Source: Streptomyces sp. NRRL F-5126 (GTDB lineage Bacteria; Actinomycetota; Actinomycetes; Streptomycetales; Streptomycetaceae). Taken from it: a DNA stretch of 64,000 nucleotides. Shown piece by piece: positions 52,640 through 61,416 of the stretch; position 1 is the stretch's first letter; the number at the start of each line of letters is the position of its first letter. The DNA is taken from the NCBI RefSeq assembly GCF_000721265.1, contig NZ_JOFZ01000011.1:124001-188000 (forward strand), written 5' to 3'. Position numbers and translations under genes: made by a program. The notes beneath the pieces were generated by a model. That model was given only the letters and a program-made list of their open reading frames with translations. It had not been told where the DNA came from and did not search any database.

Positions 52640-53865
52640 CACCCCACCGGGAGGACCCGCGGAGCCCGTACGAGCATCTGACGCTTCCACTCGGGCTCGC
52701 CCGCGATCCTGAGCCCCGGCACCTTGGTGACCAGCGCGCGCAGCGCCTCCTGCAGCTCCATCCTGGCCAGCTGCGCGCCCAGGCAGTGGTGCACGCCGTG
52801 GCCGAAACCCAGGTGCTGGTTGGCGGGCCGGTCGAACCTCAGCGTCTCGGGGTCCTCGAACCTGGCCGGGTCGCGGTTGGCCGAGCCGAGCGAGACGACC
52901 ACCGGCTCGCCCTTGCGCACGAGCACCCCGCCGACCTCCACGTCCTCCTTCGCGTACCGCGGGAACGCCGCGCCGGCGCCCAGCGGGATGTAGCGCATCA
53001 GTTCCTCGACAGCGCCCGGCACCAGCTCGGGGTCGTCGACCAGTCGCTGCCACTCCTCTCGCTGTCCGAGCAGGACCCAGACGAAGTTGGGGATCTGCGA
53101 GGCCGTCGTCTCGTGCCCGGCGACGAGGATCGCCACGCACAGGCTGACCAGCTCGTCCTCGCTGAGACGGTCCTTGGCGTCCCGGGCCTCGATGAGGCCC
53201 GACATCAGGTCGTCGCGCGGGTCGGCCCTGCGCTCGGCGACGTACCCGGCGAGGTAGTCGGTCAGCTGGTCCTGGTTCTCGCGCAGTTCGTCCGCGGTGA
53301 GCCGCGTCGTGGACAGCAGGGCGTCGCTCCACACCCGGAACCGGCCGCGGTCCGAGGCCGGCACGCCGAGCAGCTCGCAGATGACCTGCACGGGCAGCGG
53401 CAGCGCGAAGTTCTCCACCAGGTCGGCGGGCGGGCCGGCCGCGACCATCCCGTCCAGCAGGCGGGACGTCAGCTCCCGTACCCACGGGCGAAGTCCTTCC
53501 ACCTGGTGGCGGGTGAAGGCGCGCGACACGAGGGTGCGCAGACGGGTGTGGTCCGGCGGGTCCATGGACAGGATGCTCGGCTTGGACCTGGCGGCGTTGT
53601 AGCGCGGTTCGTCGCCCTCCAGCGCCATGGCCCGCGAGAACCGCAGGTCGCCGAGGACCAGGCGGGCGTCCTCGTAGCGCGTCGCGAGCCACGCGGGCTC
53701 GCCGTGCGGCAGCCGGACGCGGACCATCCCCGCGCCCTCGCGGGCGTCCGCGTACGCGGCGTGCAGGCCCAGGCCGTCACCCTGCCCGTTCTGGTCGTTG
53801 AAGGGGTACGGGACGGGGGCGGGGAGCGAGAGGGAGGTGGAGGTGGGGGGTGTGGCGCTCGTCAA
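52636..53865 (-). CDS. Cytochrome P450
   Basis: 409 residues from TTG 53865 (GGGAG six bases upstream); the frame is open to 53973 but the usual length supports the shorter form. I-helix AGHETTA with the oxygen-activating Thr, ExxR in EELMRY, and the haem-binding FGHGVHHCLG with Cys361. A soluble bacterial P450, possibly CYP105-like. Oxidises an unknown substrate with its ferredoxin. Divergent TetR gene at 54064 is the probable regulator. No biosynthetic gene cluster surrounds it. Confidence 0.92.
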   Translation of the reverse strand: MTSATPPTSTSLSLPAPVPYPFNDQNGQGDGLGLHAAYADAREGAGMVRVRLPHGEPAWLATRYEDARLVLGDLRFSRAMALEGDEPRYNAARSKPSILSMDPPDHTRLRTLVSRAFTRHQVEGLRPWVRELTSRLLDGMVAAGPPADLVENFALPLPVQVICELLGVPASDRGRFRVWSDALLSTTRLTADELRENQDQLTDYLAGYVAERRADPRDDLMSGLIEARDAKDRLSEDELVSLCVAILVAGHETTASQIPNFVWVLLGQREEWQRLVDDPELVPGAVEELMRYIPLGAGAAFPRYAKEDVEVGGVLVRKGEPVVVSLGSANRDPARFEDPETLRFDRPANQHLGFGHGVHHCLGAQLARMELQEALRALVTKVPGLRIAGEPEWKRQMLVRAPRVLPVGW

Positions 53866-54063
53866 GGGTCTCTCCCACGGAAACGTGGCCGACGGGGGGT
53901 GGCCGGTCGTCACCGGAGCGCGGTGCGGCCCTGCGCACTCTGCGTGGCCCCGGGTGGACCGAACGTCTTGCAAGCATGCGCTTACAAGCTAGGCAGGCCC
54001 TTACCGGCAGTCAAGGGCGCCCCTGTCCGCGAGGTGGGCGATACGGTGTGCCCGGGAGGACAT

Positions 54064-54645
54064 GTGGCCGGAATCGAACGCCCCGCGGGGCCGAGACCCA
54101 GGGACGCGGCGGCGACGCGGAAGGCGCTGCTCGACGCCGCCGCCGAGCTCTTCTTCGAGCGCGGGTTCCAGCGGACCACGGTCCGCGACATCGCCGGCCG
54201 CGCGGGCGCGAACCAGTCGCTGATCTTCCGCTACTTCGGCTCGAAAGCCGCGGTCTTCGAGGCGGTGGCCGCCCGCCTCGGCCACGAGCAACTGGAACGC
54301 ACGCCGGCCGAGCGGCTGCTGGAGACCACGCTGCGCAGCATGCTGCGGGACGAGCCCGGCAGGCGCCGCGACCACACGATGGTGACGTTCCTGCGCTCGC
54401 TGGGGACCGAGGGGCCCGCGGCGGACATCGCGGAGCAGCTCGGCGACGACTACGCGACGGCGCTCGCGACCCTCTCCGACGCGCCGAACGCGCGCCTGCG
54501 CGCCCAGTTGGTCCTCGCGTGGCTGATCGGCATCGGCCTCGTACGGGACGTCAGCCGCGGCGAGCCGCTCTCGGGCGCGGACGCGGACGAGGTGACCGGC
54601 CTGGTCCTCACGGCGGCGCGCACGCTGCTCGAAGGTGCGCGCTGA
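54064..54645 (+). CDS. TetR-family regulator, divergent from the P450
   Basis: 193 residues from GTG 54064 (GGAGG four to five bases upstream; GTG 54046 possible). HTH region: TRKALLDAAAELFFERGFQR, TTVRDIAGRAGANQSLIFRYFGSK. The C-terminal part resembles the TetR_C (LmrA/YxaF-like) ligand domain. The 198-base gap to the P450 probably holds the shared operator; CAAGCATGCGCTTACAAGC (about 53970-53990) is a lower-GC candidate. Confidence 0.9.
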   Translation: MAGIERPAGPRPRDAAATRKALLDAAAELFFERGFQRTTVRDIAGRAGANQSLIFRYFGSKAAVFEAVAARLGHEQLERTPAERLLETTLRSMLRDEPGRRRDHTMVTFLRSLGTEGPAADIAEQLGDDYATALATLSDAPNARLRAQLVLAWLIGIGLVRDVSRGEPLSGADADEVTGLVLTAARTLLEGAR

Positions 54646-54673
54646 CTCTCCCGGCACGCACGGCCGCCGCCTC

Positions 54674-55408
54674 TCAGCGCGGGCGCTCCCGGGCGGCGAG
54701 GGACTCGGGCAGCTCCGCGACCGACGGCAGCACGTCGTCGGCGCCCGCGCGGCGCAGCGCGGGCTCGGCGTGCGCCCCCGTCCGCACGCCGATGACCGCC
54801 CCGGCCCCCGCCCGCAGGCCGCCGGCCATGTCGTACGACGTGTCGCCGACGACCGCGACCTCGTCGACCGCGTCGGCGGCGCCGGTGCGCAGGAAGGCGG
54901 CGAGGACCATGTCCGGGTACGGGCGTCCGCGCCCGCCGGCGTCGGCGGGGCAGAGCGTGAGCGGCACGAGGTCGCGCCACCCGAGCGCGTCGAGAATGGC
55001 ATCCTGGGTGGCCCGCGCGAACCCCGTCGTCAGGACGACCGTGCGGCCCGCGTCCCGCAGCCGCGCGATCGCCTCCGCCGCGCCGGGCACGGCCGCCACG
55101 AGGCCGCCGCCGACAAGCTCGCCGTACGCCTCCTCGAAGGCCGCGTTCGCCCGCTGTGCGCTCTGCTCGTCGCCGAACAGGTGCCGGAACACGGAGATCT
55201 TCGACTCGCCCATCGTCTCGCGCACGTAAGAGAGTTGGCGCTCGTGCCGATCGGACCCGGCCGTCACCCCCAGCGCCTGTGCGGCGGTGGAGAACGCCCG
55301 CTCCACGAGGCCGCCGTCGGCGACCGTCGTCCCGGCCATGTCGAGGACCACCAGCTTGAGGCCGCGGCGCCCCGCGCGGTGTGTACCGCCGGTCAATTCC
55401 CTCACCAT
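54674..55408 (-). CDS. Phosphonatase-type HAD hydrolase (PhnX-like)
   Basis: 244 residues from ATG 55408, which overlaps the end of the FAD oxidoreductase gene by seven bases. LDMAGTTVADGG has nucleophile Asp23 with Ala25 two positions later, the phosphonatase feature in place of the usual Asp. TMGESK has Lys70 at the place of the Schiff-base Lys of phosphonoacetaldehyde hydrolase. VVGDTSYDMAGGLRAG is the metal site. Likely breaks the C-P bond of phosphonoacetaldehyde or a related compound; this is inference from residues and context. Confidence 0.82.
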   Translation of the reverse strand: MVRELTGGTHRAGRRGLKLVVLDMAGTTVADGGLVERAFSTAAQALGVTAGSDRHERQLSYVRETMGESKISVFRHLFGDEQSAQRANAAFEEAYGELVGGGLVAAVPGAAEAIARLRDAGRTVVLTTGFARATQDAILDALGWRDLVPLTLCPADAGGRGRPYPDMVLAAFLRTGAADAVDEVAVVGDTSYDMAGGLRAGAGAVIGVRTGAHAEPALRRAGADDVLPSVAELPESLAARERPR

Positions 55409-56532
55409 CCCAGTTCGTTCGCCGTCGTCTCGGCGATCGCGGGTGAGCATGTCATCCCGCGTCCGCCGGGCCCTGTCACCAGCCACACGCCGTCGCGCAC
55501 TTGCTCCCTGTGCACCACGCGCGCGGTGTCGAGGCACTGCGCGTACACACCGGCCCACCGCCGCCTGACGGGCGGCAGCGGCCTGCCGAGGAAGGTCTCG
55601 ACGACGCCCGTCAGGTGGTCGTACGGCTCTTCGAGCACGTCAAAGGGGAACGGCTCGTCGTAGGCGTGCGTGTCGCCGATGGTCAGGCCGCCGTCGAGGC
55701 GCTGCACCATGAGCAGTTGCATCCGGTGCTCGGCGGCGACCGGCGCCTGCGGCCGGCCCTGTGACAACGCGCGCAGCGCGTCACCCCCGTACGCCGGGTA
55801 GTAGCGGAAGCTGTCGGCGTCGGCGACGGAGGTCGGCAGCTCCTCGCCGAGCGGCTCGGTCTGCATCATCTGCAACCGCACGCGCCGCACGGGCAGTTCG
55901 GGTGCCAGTTCGCGGACGAGGCCGCCCAGCCGGGCGCCCGTGCACACCACGACGGTGTCCGCGGTGTGCGTGTCGCCGTGGTCGTCGCGCACGGAGGCAC
56001 CGCCGGCCGCCGACGCGACGTCGCGGACCTCGCGGCCGCCGAGGAACGTGTACCGTCCACTCGCCGACAGCGCCTCGCGCAGGGCGAGTTGCGCGACGCG
56101 CGGCTCGACCGCCGCGTCCCGGGGGCACCACAGCGCGGCCGTGAAGTCGCCGCGCAGCGCGGGGTTGATCCCGCGCGCCTCCTCCGGTGTGAGCAGCTGG
56201 TACCCGCGCGCGGCGGCGTCGGCGCGCTCGGTGGCCGCGGTGGCGACCGCGAGTTCCCGCTCCGTGCGCACGAGTGTGAGCGAGCCGTTGGCGCGGAACC
56301 CGAGCCCGGGCACCCGGCCGCCGATCTCCTCCCACAACTCACGTGCGCGCAGGGCCGTCTCCAGCTCCTGGCCGCCCGCCCGGCCGCTGATCCAGATCTG
56401 GCCGAAGTTGCGCAGCGACGCGCCGCGCGCCTCCGGTTCGCGTTCGATCTGCACGACCTCATGGCCACGGGCCGTCGCCTGCCAGGCGTGCATCGTGCCC
56501 AGCACGCCGCCTCCCACGACGATGACTCTCAC
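55402..56532 (-). CDS. FAD-dependent oxidoreductase linked to phosphonate metabolism
   Basis: 376 residues, DAO (glycine oxidase-type) fold: VIVVGGGVLGTMHAWQATAR at the N-terminus, Glu in QIEREPEARGAS, VVVCTGA, and GGRGMTCSPAIAE at the end. It is coupled to a phosphonatase-type hydrolase, the setting of the TIGR03364/HpnW-type family. Such enzymes are thought to oxidise 2-aminoethylphosphonate or its N-methyl form to phosphonoacetaldehyde, the HAD substrate. No C-P lyase genes are here. The 56627-56638 palindrome precedes the gene. Confidence 0.82.
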   Translation of the reverse strand: MRVIVVGGGVLGTMHAWQATARGHEVVQIEREPEARGASLRNFGQIWISGRAGGQELETALRARELWEEIGGRVPGLGFRANGSLTLVRTERELAVATAATERADAAARGYQLLTPEEARGINPALRGDFTAALWCPRDAAVEPRVAQLALREALSASGRYTFLGGREVRDVASAAGGASVRDDHGDTHTADTVVVCTGARLGGLVRELAPELPVRRVRLQMMQTEPLGEELPTSVADADSFRYYPAYGGDALRALSQGRPQAPVAAEHRMQLLMVQRLDGGLTIGDTHAYDEPFPFDVLEEPYDHLTGVVETFLGRPLPPVRRRWAGVYAQCLDTARVVHREQVRDGVWLVTGPGGRGMTCSPAIAETTANELGW

Positions 56533-56626
56533 GTTCCGGACACTCCTCGGGCACGGTGTTTCGCGGATGGTCCCCCGGCCTCAGATGGTGGTCCGTCCTC
56601 GGCCCATGGACTAGACCCGTTATCAT

Positions 56627-56638
56627 TTTGATATCAAA
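56627..56638. promoter_or_regulatory. AT-rich palindromic operator before the phosphonate-type operon
   Basis: TTTGATATCAAA, a perfect 12-bp palindrome in an AT-rich patch about 95 bases before the FAD oxidoreductase start. On the minus strand the embedded TTGATA (56636-56631) could be the -35. The GntR protein encoded next to it is the likely binder. Confidence 0.6.
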
Positions 56639-56670
56639 TGCCGGTGCCTTTGACCCGCTGGGTCCGCCTC

Positions 56671-57450
56671 TCAGTGCTCCCCGCCGCCCAGGCGTGCCGT
56701 GAAACTGAACCTGTCCCCGCGGAACAGCGTCCGCACCCGTTCCAGCGGCCGCCCGTCCGTGTCGTTCGACGCGCGGTGCAGCAGGAGCATCGGCAGCGCG
56801 GGCGGAGTGCCGATCAGCAGCGCCTCGCGCGGCGTGGCGAGCACCGTCTCGATCCGCTCGTCCGCCTCGCCGAAGGAGACGCCGAGCCGCTCGCGCAGGT
56901 AGGCGTAGAACGACGAGTCCGGATCGAAGTCGCCGTCAAGGGCGGGCGCCCGCGCCACCGACACGTACGTGCTCTCAAGACCGACCCGCTCGTCGTCGGC
57001 GAGCAGCACCCGCTCCATGTGCCACACCGGCTCCCCCTCCGCGGCGCCCGTCGCGGCCGCCAGCGCCGCAGTGCACGGGAAGCGTTCGAGCGAGACGAGG
57101 CGCCGCCCCGGCGTGTGGCCCGAGAGCCGCACACCCTCCGTGTAGCTGGCGAGCGAGAGCGGCTGCTCCAGCTTCGGGCCCGCGACGACCGTCCCCCTCC
57201 CCTGCCGCCGCAGCCGCCCTTCGAGGATGAGCTCGCGCAGCGCCTGGCGCACCGTCTCCCGCGCCACCTCGTACCGCGTGGCGAGGTCACGTTCCGTGGG
57301 CAGCGCCCTGCCCTCGCCCAGCTCCTCGACGAGAGCGGCGATCCGGGTCTTCACCATGTAGTACTTGGGCACGCGGCCGTGCTCGGGGACGCCCGCGCGC
57401 ACGGGCGCGCCGGGGGCCCGCGGGTGGGGGTGGCCCTGCGAGTGATCCAC
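56671..57450 (-). CDS. GntR-family regulator, UTRA (HutC) subfamily
   Basis: 259 residues from GTG 57450. HTH: GRALPTERDLATRYEVARET, VRQALRELILEGRLRRQGRG (about 50-92), then UTRA ligand domain (ERVLLADDERVGLESTYV, ERIETVLATPREALLIGTP). Upstream on the same strand as the FAD/HAD operon with a 138-base gap containing the palindrome. Probably senses a phosphonate or an intermediate. Confidence 0.88.
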   Translation of the reverse strand: MDHSQGHPHPRAPGAPVRAGVPEHGRVPKYYMVKTRIAALVEELGEGRALPTERDLATRYEVARETVRQALRELILEGRLRRQGRGTVVAGPKLEQPLSLASYTEGVRLSGHTPGRRLVSLERFPCTAALAAATGAAEGEPVWHMERVLLADDERVGLESTYVSVARAPALDGDFDPDSSFYAYLRERLGVSFGEADERIETVLATPREALLIGTPPALPMLLLHRASNDTDGRPLERVRTLFRGDRFSFTARLGGGEH

Positions 57451-57530
57451 GCGGGCATGTTCGCACGCGGCGCCGGGGCGCGGTGTACGCGGCTTTGCGC
57501 TTACCGAGCCGCCTTGCTTTAGTGAGCGCC

Positions 57531-58631
57531 ATGACTGGCACAGCCGACCGGCCCCTCAGGGTGGCACTCGTGGGGTACGGCCTCGCGGGCTCCGTCTTCC
57601 ACGCGCCGCTGATCGCCGCGACCGAAGGCCTCGTCCTCGACACGGTCGTCACCTCGAGCGAGGAGCGCCGCGGCCAGGCGCGCGGAGCGTTCCCGTCCGT
57701 GCGGTTCGCGGCCTCCCCCGGCGAGCTGTGGGAGCGGGCGGACGCGCTCGACCTGGTCGTCGTCGCGTCGCCCAACAAGACGCACGTCCCGATCGCCACC
57801 GCCGCCCTGGAATCCGGTCTCGCCGTCGTGGTCGACAAGCCCGTGGCGGGAACGGCGGCCGAGGCCAGGGGCCTCGCCGGCCTGGCCGAGGAGCGCGGCC
57901 TGCTGCTCTCGGTCTTCCAGAACCGGCGCTGGGACAACGACTTCCTCACCCTGCGGGGCCTGCTCGACGCGGGCGAGCTCGGCGAGGTGCTGCGCTTCGA
58001 GTCGCGGTTCGAGCGGTGGCGCCCCCGGCTGAAGGGCGGCTGGCGCGAGTCCGGGGCTCCTGAGGAGTTCGGCGGGCTGCTGTACGACCTGGGCAGCCAT
58101 GTGGTCGACCAGGCCCTCACGCTGTTCGGTCCGGTGACGAGCGTCTACGCGGAGGCCGATGTGCGCCGCGCCGGCGCCGAGGCCGACGACGACACGTTCT
58201 TCGCCCTGACGCACGCGAACGGCGTGCGCTCCCACCTCCACGTCAGCGCGATCACCGCGCAGCTCGGCCCACGCTTGCGCGTCCTGGGGTCGGCGGGCGG
58301 CTACGTGAAGTACGGCCTCGACCCCCAGGAGGCGGACCTGCGCGACGGCAGGCGGCCCGGCACCGCCGGCGAGCCGTGGGGCGTCGAGCCCGAGTCGCTG
58401 TGGGGCAGGCTCGGCGCCGGCGAGTCGCCGCTGACCGGCGGCGGCACACCGGTGCCGACGCTCCCCGGCGACTACCCCGCCTACTACGCGGCGATCGCGG
58501 CGGCGCTGCGTGACGGCACGGCCCCGCCGGTCACGGCGCGCCAGGCGGCGGCCGCCCTCGACGTCCTGGAGGCGGCACGCCGCTCGGCGCGCGAGGGCGT
58601 CACCGTGGAGCTCGACCTCAGGCGTCCTTGA
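57531..58631 (+). CDS. Gfo/Idh/MocA-family oxidoreductase
   Basis: 366 residues from ATG 57531. NAD(P)-binding VALVGYGLAGSVFHAPLI, then VVVASPNKTHVPIA and VDKPVAGTAAEA, with the substrate helix GGLLYDLGSHVVDQALTLFG that holds the family Asp/His pair. YdgJ-like in length and end. Reduces or oxidises a sugar or inositol-type substrate. Its last 14 bases overlap the convergent fumarylacetoacetase-like gene. The long frame starts at 57483, but ATG 57531 fits the family start. Confidence 0.92.
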   Translation: MTGTADRPLRVALVGYGLAGSVFHAPLIAATEGLVLDTVVTSSEERRGQARGAFPSVRFAASPGELWERADALDLVVVASPNKTHVPIATAALESGLAVVVDKPVAGTAAEARGLAGLAEERGLLLSVFQNRRWDNDFLTLRGLLDAGELGEVLRFESRFERWRPRLKGGWRESGAPEEFGGLLYDLGSHVVDQALTLFGPVTSVYAEADVRRAGAEADDDTFFALTHANGVRSHLHVSAITAQLGPRLRVLGSAGGYVKYGLDPQEADLRDGRRPGTAGEPWGVEPESLWGRLGAGESPLTGGGTPVPTLPGDYPAYYAAIAAALRDGTAPPVTARQAAAALDVLEAARRSAREGVTVELDLRRP

Positions 58632-59475
58632 GCTGCTGGCGCTGGGTGCCGAGGCCCTCGATCTCCAGCTCCACCACGTCACCCGCGCGCAGGTAGGGCT
58701 TGGGCTCGGGCCTGCCCATCGCCACGCCCGCCGGCGTGCCGGTGTTGATGACGTCCCCGGGGTAGAGCGTCATGAACTGGCTGACGTACCGCACGATCTC
58801 CGCGACCGGGAAGATCATGTCGGCGGTGGTGCCGTCCTGCTTGGTCTCGCCGTTGACGCTGAGCCTCATCGCCAGGGCCTGCGGGTCGGGCACCTCGTCG
58901 GACGTCACGAGCCAGGGGCCGAGCGGGTTGAACGTCTCGCAGTTCTTCCCCTTGTCCCACTGGCCGCCACGCTCCAGCTGGAACGCTCGCTCCGAGACGT
59001 CGTTGGACACGGCGTACGCGCCGACGTGCGCGAGCGCCTCCTCCTGGGAGTCCAGGTAGCGCGCCGTGCGCCCGATGACGACGGCGAGCTCGACCTCCCA
59101 GTCGGTCTTCACACTCCCGCGCGGGATGAGCACCGTGTCGTCGGGGCCGACGACCGTGTCCGCCGCCTTGAAGAAGATGATCGGCTCGGACGGCGCCTGC
59201 GCGTTCGTCTCCCGTGCGTGGTCGTGGTAGTTCAGCCCGATGCAGACGACCTTGCCGGCACGGGCGAGCGGGGCGCCGACGCGCTGTCCCGCGTCGAGCA
59301 CAGGCAGCTCTCCGCCCGCCGCGGCCGTCCTGACGCGCTGGAGGGCGGCGTCGTCGGCGAGCAGTGCCCCGTCGATGTCGGTGACGATCCCCGACAGGTC
59401 GCGCAGCGTCGTACCGTCCTCGTCGAGCAGTGCCGGGCGCTCCGCACCCGGTGTACCGACACGCAGCAACTTCAT
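58618..59475 (-). CDS. Fumarylacetoacetate hydrolase family protein
   Basis: 285 residues from ATG 59475. GKVVCIGLNYHDHARETNAQ, FKAADTVVGPDD, DWEVELAVVIGR and NDVSERAFQLERGGQW show metal ligands (Glu/Glu/Asp) and the active-site loop; TGTPAGVAMGRPEP is near the end. Such proteins split or decarboxylate 2-keto acids such as 2-keto-3-deoxy sugar acids, 2,4-diketo acids or oxaloacetate. It is the third gene after DUF3311 and the symporter on the same strand. Confidence 0.9.
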   Translation of the reverse strand: MKLLRVGTPGAERPALLDEDGTTLRDLSGIVTDIDGALLADDAALQRVRTAAAGGELPVLDAGQRVGAPLARAGKVVCIGLNYHDHARETNAQAPSEPIIFFKAADTVVGPDDTVLIPRGSVKTDWEVELAVVIGRTARYLDSQEEALAHVGAYAVSNDVSERAFQLERGGQWDKGKNCETFNPLGPWLVTSDEVPDPQALAMRLSVNGETKQDGTTADMIFPVAEIVRYVSQFMTLYPGDVINTGTPAGVAMGRPEPKPYLRAGDVVELEIEGLGTQRQQLKDA

Positions 59476-59574
59476 GGTCCCTGGCTCCCTCTCGTCGAGC
59501 TTCCGGCGATCGATACTCGCCGTACACCGGATCTCCCGGCAAGACCCTTCTCGCCCATCGGGCACGACGCCCGC

Positions 59575-61086
59575 TCACGCGGGTGCCGGATCGTCGCGCA
59601 GGGCGTCGTCCGCGAGTACCTCCTCGTCGGGCCGTATGTCCCCACGCTCGCGGGCCGCGCCGGCGCCCGCGTACGTCACGGCGAGCGTGACGATCAGGTT
59701 GGCGGCGAGGGCCACGAGCCCCGCGTTCACGCCCCACACGGGGTCGTGCCCGCCGAAGACGAGCGTGCACACGAGGGCCACCCCGACCGCGAGGCCGCTC
59801 AGCGCGGCGGCCGTCGTGAGCCGCCGCCACACGAGGCCCAGCAGCAGCATCGGCAGCAGCTGCGCCATCCCCTCGTAGCTGACGAGCGACAGCCGCACGA
59901 GCGTGCCGGGTGCCGCGTACGTCAGCACCAGCGCCAGCGCGCCGGCGACGACGACGACGCACTGGGCGGCGGCCTTCTGCCGGGCGTCGCCGCTCAGCCG
60001 CGGCACGAGCGACAGCACGCTACGGCCCCACATCGTGCCGATGACCAGCATGAACACGGCCATCGGCACGATCGAGGAGAGGGCGGCCGCGACCCCGACG
60101 ACCCCCACGGCCCAGGCCGGCAGCGCGTCCACGACGAGTTTGAACAGCGCCAGGTTCGTGTCGGAACCCGTCAGGCCGGGGACGACGAACGCGGCGGCGA
60201 GTCCCAGCAGCATCGGCACGAACAGCAGCACGTTGTACGCCGGCAGGAAGACGGCGTTGCGCCGCAGGGTGTCGGCGGAGCGGGCGCCGAGGTAGCCGGC
60301 GACGGTCGTCGGGAAGATGACGATCGTCAGCGCGTTCATCACGGAGGTGGAGATGAACCATCCTGTGCCCATTTCGCTGTGGCCGTGGCCCGGCAGGGTC
60401 AGCCAGGACTGCTTCTCGTGCACGACACGGTGCAGGAAGTCGCCGTACCCGCCGAAGTAGTGCAGCGGCACGTACGCGACGAGGAAGATCAGCGTGCCGA
60501 TGACCAGCAGGTCCTTCAGGACGGACACCCATGCGCTGCCGCGCAGGCCGCTGACGGCCACGAACGCGGTGGTGACGGCGAAGCCGATGAAGTACGCCCA
60601 GTTCAGGCTGATCGTGCCGTACGAGATGGTCGACACGACCACGCCCATGCCGGTGATCTGCAGCTGGATGTACGGCAGCAGGAACACCGTCGCCAGCACG
60701 GCGGTCAGCGCACCGAGCCAGGGCCGGCCGTAACGGTGGGTGACCATGTCCGTGATGGAGACCAGGCCGTGGCGGCGCGCGTACGACCAGAGCATGGGCC
60801 CGACCACGTACCCGACCGCGTAGCCGCACGACAGGTAGGCGACGACGTACAGGACGGGCGCACCGAAGTCGTATCCCCAGCCCGCGCCGCCGAGGTAACT
60901 GAAGCTGGTGTAGCCCTCGCCGGCCATCAGCACCCAGATGAAGACGGTCCCGAGGCCGCGGCCGCCCACGGACCACTCCGTGATGCCCCCGCCGCCACCG
61001 CCCCGGCCGCGCACGGCGAGCAGCCCGAGCACGACGGTCACCGCCATGAAGGCGCCGAAGACGGACGTCGCCACCGCCGCGTTCAC
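59575..61086 (-). CDS. Sodium:solute symporter (SSS family)
   Basis: 503 residues with 13 or so transmembrane helices. Family marks: GGRGLGTVFIWVLMAGEGYT near the N-terminus, GYAVGYVVGPMLWSYAR and SALS-like MAVFML region (ALSSIVPMAVFMLVIGTMWG). Imports a small organic acid or similar with Na+. Starts as ATG overlapping the DUF3311 gene stop. A pairing of SSS protein and small DUF3311 protein is known for monocarboxylate/pantothenate-type transporters. The substrate may be a keto acid used by the FAH-family enzyme (inference). Confidence 0.9.
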   Translation of the reverse strand: MNAAVATSVFGAFMAVTVVLGLLAVRGRGGGGGGITEWSVGGRGLGTVFIWVLMAGEGYTSFSYLGGAGWGYDFGAPVLYVVAYLSCGYAVGYVVGPMLWSYARRHGLVSITDMVTHRYGRPWLGALTAVLATVFLLPYIQLQITGMGVVVSTISYGTISLNWAYFIGFAVTTAFVAVSGLRGSAWVSVLKDLLVIGTLIFLVAYVPLHYFGGYGDFLHRVVHEKQSWLTLPGHGHSEMGTGWFISTSVMNALTIVIFPTTVAGYLGARSADTLRRNAVFLPAYNVLLFVPMLLGLAAAFVVPGLTGSDTNLALFKLVVDALPAWAVGVVGVAAALSSIVPMAVFMLVIGTMWGRSVLSLVPRLSGDARQKAAAQCVVVVAGALALVLTYAAPGTLVRLSLVSYEGMAQLLPMLLLGLVWRRLTTAAALSGLAVGVALVCTLVFGGHDPVWGVNAGLVALAANLIVTLAVTYAGAGAARERGDIRPDEEVLADDALRDDPAPA

Positions 61087-61301
61087 CGGCCCTCACCCCG
61101 GCCCTTCGCGGCGAGCCTGCGGTCCCCGCGGTAGGCGGCCCAGACCGCGAAGGGCGTGACCAGGGTCGAGAGCAGCATCCAGAACGTGAGGAACGGCAGC
61201 CCCGCGACCACCGGATCGACCCTGTTCACCCAGGGCAGGGCGACGAGGAAGAGCACGAAGGGCACGAGGAGCCAGAGCAGATGCGGCCGTTGTCGAAGCA
61301 C
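61083..61301 (-). CDS. DUF3311 small membrane protein, symporter partner
   Basis: 72 residues, two transmembrane helices (about 7-25 and 33-55). PWVNRVDPVVAGLPFLTFWML matches the DUF3311 signature of small symporter-associated proteins. Overlaps the symporter gene by four bases. Likely an accessory subunit; function inferred from pairing. Confidence 0.88.
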   Translation of the reverse strand: MLRQRPHLLWLLVPFVLFLVALPWVNRVDPVVAGLPFLTFWMLLSTLVTPFAVWAAYRGDRRLAAKGRGEGR

Positions 61302-61416
61302 CCAAGGACCTTACGACCTCCCACCAGACCGTTACGGCCTGCCGCACGGCGCTCACCGCCTGGTGCGGAAGCGTTCCTCCCATGCCCGACCCGGGTGATC
61401 GCAGTACGGTGTGGCC

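Noticed and set aside
53866..53973. Longer P450 N-terminus starting at 53973
   Set aside because: The added 36 residues do not look like a P450 start, and TTG 53865 has a well-placed GGGAG and gives the usual length.
52400..54645. P450-ferredoxin-TetR set as part of a secondary metabolite gene cluster
   Set aside because: No polyketide, peptide or terpene synthase or tailoring set lies nearby; isolated P450-ferredoxin pairs are common.
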